55,992 bases of DNA, taken from the NCBI GenBank assembly GCA_015056575.1, contig SVGA01000025.1, positions 1-55,992 of the forward strand. Direction: 5' to 3'. The DNA is from Butyrivibrio sp. Lineage in GTDB: Bacteria > Bacillota > Clostridia > Lachnospirales > Lachnospiraceae. The notes beneath the pieces are model-generated. The model was not told the DNA's origin and did not search any database. It saw only the letters and a program-made list of their open reading frames with translations. Positions 50,971 through 55,992 of the stretch are shown here, one piece after another. A program made the position numbers and the translations under genes. How positions within the stretch are numbered: the first letter of the stretch is position 1; the number at the start of each line of letters is the position of its first letter.

Positions 50971-53727
50971 ATGAATTACGGAAAAAGAGGTATCAACCAG
51001 CAGGCCAGATCGCTGAATTCCGGTACCAATAAATGGGGCAAAAAGATCAGCCTTTTCGGTTTCTATATTATCCTGGCCCTGATCCTGGCAGTGGTCATAA
51101 TCGGAGCCAGCGCAGGGATCGGAGTTTTCAACGGCATAAGGGATGATGCTCCCGATATAGGCAACATCGATGTTACCCCCACAGGATTTTCAACCTTTGT
51201 TTATGACACCGACGGTAATCAGATTGCCAAGCTGGTATCCACTGACTCCAACAGGATTCCAGTTACCATGGATATGATCCCCGAGAACCTCGCTCACGCC
51301 TTTGTTTCCATCGAGGACGAGCGATTCTACGAGCACAATGGTATCGATATCCAGGGTATCATCCGTGCCGGCGTTGTGGGCATTACCTCCGGACACTTCT
51401 CCGAAGGTGCCAGTACCATTACACAGCAGCTCTTAAAGAACAATGTCTTTTCCGGATGGACCAACGAGACCTTTATTGAGTCGGTAAAGCGTAAGATCCA
51501 GGAGCAGTATCTGGCTGTGCAGCTTGAAAAGACCATGTCCAAGGATGAGATTCTTCTCAATTATATGAACACCATCAACCTTGGCCAGAATACACTGGGT
51601 GTTCAGGCGGCATCTCTGCGTTACTTCAACAAGTCCGTCAGTGAGCTTAACCTTTCAGAGTGTGCATGTATAGCAGCCATTACTCAGAATCCCAGTAAGT
51701 TCAACCCCATCTCCCATCCCAACGATAACGCCGAGAGACGCAAAAAGGTTTTGGGAAACATGCTTAAGCACGAATACATCAATCAGATCCAGTACGATAC
51801 AGCCATGGCTGATGATGTTTACTCAAGGATTCAGACGGTAAACCAGGAATCCGGCGGAGATTCCACCATCAACTCCTATTTCGTTGATGCTCTTACCAAT
51901 GACGTTCTGGATGACCTTATCGCTGCAGGTTATAACGAGACACAGGCCTATACACTGCTTTACAGCGGCGGCCTTAAGATATATTCCACTCAGAACCCCA
52001 AGATCCAGAAGATCTGCGATTCAGTCTTTCAGGATGAGAGCAACTATCCGGAGGGGACAAAATATCTTTTGTCCTATGAGCTGTCTGTTCAGGATTCCGA
52101 CGGAAACGTAAGCAACTACAGCAGTGAGATGTACCAGGCATATTTCAAAGAGCAGAAGAGTTCCTTCAATATGCTGTATGATTCCCACGAATCTGCTGAG
52201 GCAGGTATCGAGGAATATAAATCAGCTGTCATGAAAGAGGGAGATTCCGTTCTGGCCGAGAAGATCAATCTCGTTCCCCAGCCTCAGGTTTCCATCACCA
52301 TCGAGGAACAGAGCACGGGTTATATCGTAGCCATGGTGGGCGGACGAGGCGAAAAGACCGCCAGCAGGACCCTGAACAGGGCAACAGACTCCTACCGTCA
52401 GCCCGGATCCACCTTCAAGGTGCTCTCCACCTACGCTCCCGGTATTGACAGCGCAGGACTCACACTTGCCACCGTTTTCAATGATGCGCCTTTTGCCTAC
52501 GCCGACGGAACTCTGGTAAGAAACTGGTGGGGAAGCCAGTACCGCGGTCTTAACACTGTAAGGTCCGCCATCAGGGACTCCATGAACGTTATCGCTGTTG
52601 AGGCTCTGACGCTGATCACCCCGCAGCTGGGATTTGATTACCTTAAGAATTTCGGATTTACCACTCTTGCCGAGAATGTGACCATCAACGGCAAGGTTTA
52701 CTCAGACATACAGCAGTCCACCGCTCTTGGGGGACTGACCTACGGTGTTAAGAATATCGAACTGAACGCAGCCTATGCAGCCATCGGCAATGGCGGCGTA
52801 TATGCAGAGCCCAAGCTCTACACCAAGGTTGTTGACCACGACGGAAACATTGTCCTTGATAATACTCAGGTAAGCTCCAAGAGGATCATTAAAGAGACCA
52901 CCGCTTTCCTTCTTACCAGTGCAATGCAGGACGTTGTGACCAGCGGTACCGGCGGATCCGTAAACTTCGGGACCACTGCCATAGCAGGTAAGACAGGTAC
53001 CACTTCAGACTACAACGACGTTTGGTTTGCAGGTTACACCAACTACTACACAGCCACCACCTGGGCAGGCTATGATAACAATGCCAAGATGACTGTTTCC
53101 GCAGAGAAGAATCTTGCGAAGACCATGTGGAGAAAGGTAATGGAGCAGGTTCATGCAGACCTTCCATACTCCTCATTCACGGTGCCAAGCGGAATCACTT
53201 CCGCCACAGTCTGTGCAAGATCCGGCAAGCAGCCTATTGCAGGCCTTTGCGACGGAACATTGATCAGCGAGTATTTTGAAGAAGGAACGGTTCCCACCGA
53301 GAGCTGCGATGTCCACTACCAGGGCACAATGTGTGCCATGGACGGCCTTCCCGCTTCGGAGATGTGTCCCTTCAAGACTGCAGGCGTATTTGAGCTTACA
53401 CCGCCTGTACCCCCGGCCCTCCAGTCCGGATTTGTAAACTATGTTCAGACCAATTCAGCCTATACCACTACCACGGACGAGAACGGTAACACCGTAACGG
53501 TGCTTAACCAGTGTCACCACACTCCTGAATTCATGGCACAGGAAGGCATTGACGGTATCATAAACGGCGAACGTGGAGCTTTAGAGGCCGCAGCAGCTGC
53601 TGCAGCCGCCGCTGCGGGAATCGATCCCAATGCGCCGGCTCCCGAGCAGCCCGCTGTTCCTAACCCGGGCGAGATTGTTGATTCGATTATTGATGCTGTT
53701 ACCGATGACGTATCGGCAGGTAACTAA
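50971..53727 (+). CDS. Class A penicillin-binding protein (PBP1A/PonA-like)
   Basis: 918 residues. A cytoplasmic basic start and one anchor helix (about 28-52) precede the glycosyltransferase-51 domain, whose catalytic Glu115 sits in SIEDERFYEHNG, followed by EGASTITQQLLKN. The transpeptidase domain has Ser479 in STFK, SMN at 536-538 and KTGT at 673-676. It polymerises and cross-links peptidoglycan. The C-terminal part has four or five Cys (CARSGK, LCDGT, SCDVHY, MCAMD, MCPF) typical of clostridial PBP1A, then a run of ten Ala followed by a Pro-rich tail. GAGGT lies 7 bases before the ATG. Confidence 0.95.
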   Translation: MNYGKRGINQQARSLNSGTNKWGKKISLFGFYIILALILAVVIIGASAGIGVFNGIRDDAPDIGNIDVTPTGFSTFVYDTDGNQIAKLVSTDSNRIPVTMDMIPENLAHAFVSIEDERFYEHNGIDIQGIIRAGVVGITSGHFSEGASTITQQLLKNNVFSGWTNETFIESVKRKIQEQYLAVQLEKTMSKDEILLNYMNTINLGQNTLGVQAASLRYFNKSVSELNLSECACIAAITQNPSKFNPISHPNDNAERRKKVLGNMLKHEYINQIQYDTAMADDVYSRIQTVNQESGGDSTINSYFVDALTNDVLDDLIAAGYNETQAYTLLYSGGLKIYSTQNPKIQKICDSVFQDESNYPEGTKYLLSYELSVQDSDGNVSNYSSEMYQAYFKEQKSSFNMLYDSHESAEAGIEEYKSAVMKEGDSVLAEKINLVPQPQVSITIEEQSTGYIVAMVGGRGEKTASRTLNRATDSYRQPGSTFKVLSTYAPGIDSAGLTLATVFNDAPFAYADGTLVRNWWGSQYRGLNTVRSAIRDSMNVIAVEALTLITPQLGFDYLKNFGFTTLAENVTINGKVYSDIQQSTALGGLTYGVKNIELNAAYAAIGNGGVYAEPKLYTKVVDHDGNIVLDNTQVSSKRIIKETTAFLLTSAMQDVVTSGTGGSVNFGTTAIAGKTGTTSDYNDVWFAGYTNYYTATTWAGYDNNAKMTVSAEKNLAKTMWRKVMEQVHADLPYSSFTVPSGITSATVCARSGKQPIAGLCDGTLISEYFEEGTVPTESCDVHYQGTMCAMDGLPASEMCPFKTAGVFELTPPVPPALQSGFVNYVQTNSAYTTTTDENGNTVTVLNQCHHTPEFMAQEGIDGIINGERGALEAAAAAAAAAAGIDPNAPAPEQPAVPNPGEIVDSIIDAVTDDVSAGN

Positions 53728-53810
53728 AGTTCCGGTGATTCATAGATTGATGAATTAAAGATTAGCGCTTCACAGATTGATGAATGAAATTTGAATATTC
53801 AGTGAAGCTT

Positions 53811-53839
53811 ATAGGGCGGCCTAAGGGCCGCCCTATTTT
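53811..53839 (+). terminator. Rho-independent terminator of the PBP1A-like gene
   Basis: An 11-bp stem (53811-53821 with 53826-53836) and 4-base loop run into TTTT (53836-53839). Confidence 0.9.
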
Positions 53840-54066
53840 GATTGAGAAAATAATCCAATTTTATTTGGGTAGCGGAACCGGCGGCTGTGCACAGCGATTT
53901 TGGAAATATTTCCTCCATTAACATAGTTTTTTTCCAATATAGCCCGAAACACCCCAAATCTCCACGTGAACTTTTTGTTTTTGAAAATAATTTGATTTTT
54001 TCTGCTGCCTTTTTCCAAAAATCCTCCCTTTTTGGAAAAAATCCCCTCTTTAGAAATATCACAAAA
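53840..54066. other. Gene-free A/T-rich stretch with a 12-bp inverted repeat
   Basis: This stretch lies between two terminators (53811-53839 and 54063-54100). It is rich in runs of A and T. TTTTTCCAAAAA (54010-54021) and TTTTTGGAAAAA (54029-54040) are a perfect inverted repeat with a 7-base spacer. No gene with a ribosome site is seen; open frames here have unlikely composition. A small RNA cannot be excluded. Confidence 0.4.
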
Positions 54067-54100
54067 GAGCCGCCATGGCTCTATCCGGCCACGGCGGCTC
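54063..54100 (-). terminator. Rho-independent terminator of the MATE gene
   Basis: Arms GAGCCGCC (54067-54074) and GGCGGCTC (54093-54100) pair; on the minus strand TTTT follows (54063-54066). Confidence 0.85.
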
Positions 54101-54121
54101 AAAATTTCCCGATATACTTAT

Positions 54122-55501
54122 TTATCGTATTTTCTTTTTCTTTGTGTAATACAGATAATAGATAGAAAACAGCACTGAAGTCGTGATCCATGTGATGGGA
54201 TAGCTCCATTCCACGGTCTGGATCGTGCGGACAATGGGGAAAGCCACCAGCACCCAGCCAACCCTTAGAATGCAAACACCGCTCAGGGTGATGATCATGG
54301 GGATAAGTGCATCTCCCATTCCGCGAAGGGAACTGGAGAATATCTCAATTCCAATGTATGTTACATAGAAGGGCGACAGGAAACGTATCATCTGATCTCC
54401 GATCTTGATAACAGCCGGTGCATTGACAAATATGCCAAGTAGCTGTGCCCTTCCCAGCACTATCAGAATAGACATGGGTATCGTAATGATCAGCGCAATG
54501 GCAAAGGCTTCTCTTACGCACTTGCGCACCCTGTCCATCTTACCGGCGCCGTAGTTCTGCCCTACAAAGGTCATGGCCGACGTTCCAAGGGAACTCATGG
54601 TCATCCAGAACACCACGTCGATCTTGCCATAGGCTGCCCAGGCGGCCGCTGTATCTTTTCCAAACTCGTTTATAGAGGACTGGATCAAAATGTTGGAAAA
54701 AGTGTACATGGTGGACTGAAAAGCCGCAGGAAGGCCGATGCTGATGATCCTCGAGAGCATTCTGCGATCCGACCTTATCTTCTTAATATCAAGCCTGTAG
54801 GATTCTGTGCTGCGCATCAAAATACCGCACACGATTACTGCGCTGAGGAGCTGGCACAATACAGTAGCCACAGCCACACCCGCAGTACCTGCCACATCGC
54901 CTCTTTTACCCATTCCAAGCACAATAACAAAGAAAACGTCAAGAAAGATATTCGCAAAGCAGCTGATGATCAGCACAATAAGCGGTCTTCTGGAGTCGCC
55001 AATGGCCCTCAAAATGCCGGCGCCCATGTTGTAAACGAGATTCGGGATCATACCAAGAAAAAAGATCCTAAGATACAGAGTCGATGCCTCGATGGTCTCA
55101 GGTGGCGTTTTCATGGCTTTGATGATCCAGGATGCGGAAGCAAAGCCGATCACGGTGATGATGGCGCCACCGATAAGAGCCACGGCTATGGCTGTATGTA
55201 CCGCCTTGGAAACCTCTTCTTTGCGGCCTGCTCCAAAGAACTGGGAGATCACCACGGTTGCACCTGATGACAGTCCCAGGAAAAATCCAACAAAAAGATT
55301 CACCACTGTAGCCGAAGAACCGCCAACCGCCGCCAGAGCATCGCTGCTGACAGTCTTGCCAACAATCACGGCATCCACGGTATTATAGAGCTGCTGGAAA
55401 AAAGCTCCCAGAAGAAGTGCAAAGAAATAAGAAAGCATGCTCTTCCATATGGAGCCCTCGGTTATACTTATCTGCTTTTTATCGGTCGTTCGTGTATTCA
55501 T
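54122..55501 (-). CDS. MATE family efflux transporter
   Basis: 459 residues with twelve helices in two similar halves. The start SITEGSIWKSMLSYFFALLLG, VDAVIVGKTVSSDALAAVGGSS and the second-half AMTFVGQNYGAG are typical of the DinF/NorM-like bacterial MATE branch common in Clostridia. It probably exports cationic compounds with Na+ or H+. The ATG at 55501 has a GGGAG site that is rather far (16 bases), so the exact start is less certain. Confidence 0.93.
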   Translation of the reverse strand: MNTRTTDKKQISITEGSIWKSMLSYFFALLLGAFFQQLYNTVDAVIVGKTVSSDALAAVGGSSATVVNLFVGFFLGLSSGATVVISQFFGAGRKEEVSKAVHTAIAVALIGGAIITVIGFASASWIIKAMKTPPETIEASTLYLRIFFLGMIPNLVYNMGAGILRAIGDSRRPLIVLIISCFANIFLDVFFVIVLGMGKRGDVAGTAGVAVATVLCQLLSAVIVCGILMRSTESYRLDIKKIRSDRRMLSRIISIGLPAAFQSTMYTFSNILIQSSINEFGKDTAAAWAAYGKIDVVFWMTMSSLGTSAMTFVGQNYGAGKMDRVRKCVREAFAIALIITIPMSILIVLGRAQLLGIFVNAPAVIKIGDQMIRFLSPFYVTYIGIEIFSSSLRGMGDALIPMIITLSGVCILRVGWVLVAFPIVRTIQTVEWSYPITWITTSVLFSIYYLYYTKKKKIR

Positions 55502-55540
55502 ATCTATGTTTGTTATTCTCCCATTAACATATTAGCACAT

Positions 55541-55573
55541 AAAAAGGGCCTGTCACGTCACATGACAGACCCT
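55541..55573 (-). terminator. Rho-independent terminator after the tRNA cluster
   Basis: Arms AGGGCCTGTCA (55545-55555) and TGACAGACCCT (55563-55573) pair with one mismatch; on the minus strand TTTTT (55541-55545) follows. It lies 12 bp past tRNA-Leu. Confidence 0.85.
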
Positions 55574-55584
55574 GCCTTTTACAG

Positions 55585-55664
<80 letters not shown>

Positions 55665-55668
55665 CTAT

Positions 55669-55696
55669 AAAAAAACCCTACTCATAATGAATAGGG
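55669..55696 (-). terminator. Terminator-like hairpin between tRNA-Lys and tRNA-Leu
   Basis: CCCTATTCAT and ATGAGTAGGG (55676-55696) pair with one wobble, and the minus strand then has seven T (55669-55675). It stands only 5 bp past the end of tRNA-Lys. Confidence 0.75.
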
Positions 55697-55701
55697 AAAA
55701 A

Positions 55702-55774
55702 TGAGACACGGGGGATTCGAACCCCCGACAACTTGATTAAAAGTCAAGTGCTCTACCACCTGAGCTAGTATCCC
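55702..55774 (-). tRNA. tRNA-Lys, anticodon UUU
   Basis: Acceptor GGGATAC/GTGTCTC, D-arm TAGCTCAGGTGGTAGAGC, anticodon loop CTTTTAA (anticodon UUU), T-arm GGGGGTTCGAATCCCCC, discriminator A. 73 bases without CCA. Confidence 0.95.
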
Positions 55775-55815
55775 ATATGCAAAATTATTAATGCGGTTCA
55801 TAGTGCTTCCGCGAA

Positions 55816-55887
55816 CTGGGCCAGCCGGATTCGAACCGTCGTATGCAGCAGTCAAAGTGCTGTGCCTTACCGCTTGGCGATGGCCCA
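55816..55887 (-). tRNA. tRNA-Gln, anticodon UUG
   Basis: Acceptor TGGGCCA/TGGCCCA with discriminator G and the U1-A72 pair typical of tRNA-Gln, D-arm CGCCAAGCGGTAAGGCA, anticodon loop CTTTGAC (anticodon UUG). 72 bases. The T-stem has one A/G mismatch. Confidence 0.93.
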
Positions 55888-55916
55888 TTATAACAGCAAC
55901 AATTCTGCTCATTGCG

Positions 55917-55991
55917 GGTGGCTAGAGGGACTCGAACCCTCGGTCTCCAGAACCACAATCTGGCGCGTTAACCAACTACGCTATAGCCACC
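55917..55991 (-). tRNA. tRNA-His, anticodon GUG
   Basis: Acceptor GTGGCTA/TAGCCAC with the extra G at position -1 (55991) opposite C73, the identity mark of tRNA-His; anticodon loop TTGTGGT (anticodon GUG); T-arm AGGGTTCGAGTCCCT. It ends one base from the window edge. Confidence 0.95.
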
Positions 55992-55992
55992 A

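Noticed and set aside
53833..54165. Overlapping open frames on both strands in the A/T-rich gap
   Set aside because: They run through two terminators, lack ribosome sites and are rich in Phe and Lys as expected of A/T runs.
55682..55912. A 76-codon minus-strand open frame
   Set aside because: It spans tRNA-Lys and tRNA-Gln, which are clear.

Overview
The window looks like chromosomal DNA of a Gram-positive anaerobe of the Lachnospiraceae (Butyrivibrio-like). The basis is the gene content: a YesM/YesN pair beside a LplB/LplC-type sugar importer, a DUF975 protein, a PBP1A with a Cys-rich tail, TTG starts, and dense polysaccharide genes. The genus is inferred. No phage, insertion sequence, rRNA or CRISPR array was seen.

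Region 1 (112-37351) is one very large cell-surface glycan locus. Three minus-strand transcription units run leftward. The unit at 31735-20253 carries the lipid-carrier sugar-phosphate transferase that starts a glycan, seven cytoplasmic glycosyltransferases and two multi-pass GT-C type proteins. The unit at 19833-157 starts from a perfect consensus promoter and carries nucleotide-sugar enzymes (PseB-like and PglF-like dehydratases, WecE-like and PglE-like aminotransferases, a GNAT acetyltransferase), an ABC flippase-like exporter, an O-acyltransferase, GtrA, a GtrB-like transferase, three GT-C-like proteins and a very long O-antigen-ligase/polymerase-like protein. The unit at 34081-31836 carries a PlsC-like acyltransferase and an unusual PAP2/E2-acyltransferase fusion. 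An AraC regulator (34193-35053) diverges from gmd-fcl (GDP-L-fucose synthesis, 35215-37266). Together they can make fucose and several amino-deoxy sugars, assemble a lipid-linked glycan, decorate it outside the membrane and ligate or polymerise it.

Region 2 (37414-43434) has an XRE-type regulator and a three-gene operon: a small stand-alone I9-like (subtilisin-propeptide-like) protein, a 1390-residue secreted subtilase with an internal two-repeat dockerin, and a translationally coupled secreted cohesin-FN3 protein. This looks like a self-contained cohesin/dockerin protease system and is the most interesting item in the window.

Region 3 (43478-50056) is a carbohydrate ABC importer (lipoprotein binding protein and two permeases, no ATPase) divergent from its probable YesM/YesN two-component regulator. 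Region 4 (50099-55501) holds a DUF975 membrane protein, a class A penicillin-binding protein and a MATE exporter. The right end holds four minus-strand tRNA genes, read leftward as His, Gln, Lys and Leu, with terminators after Lys and after Leu.
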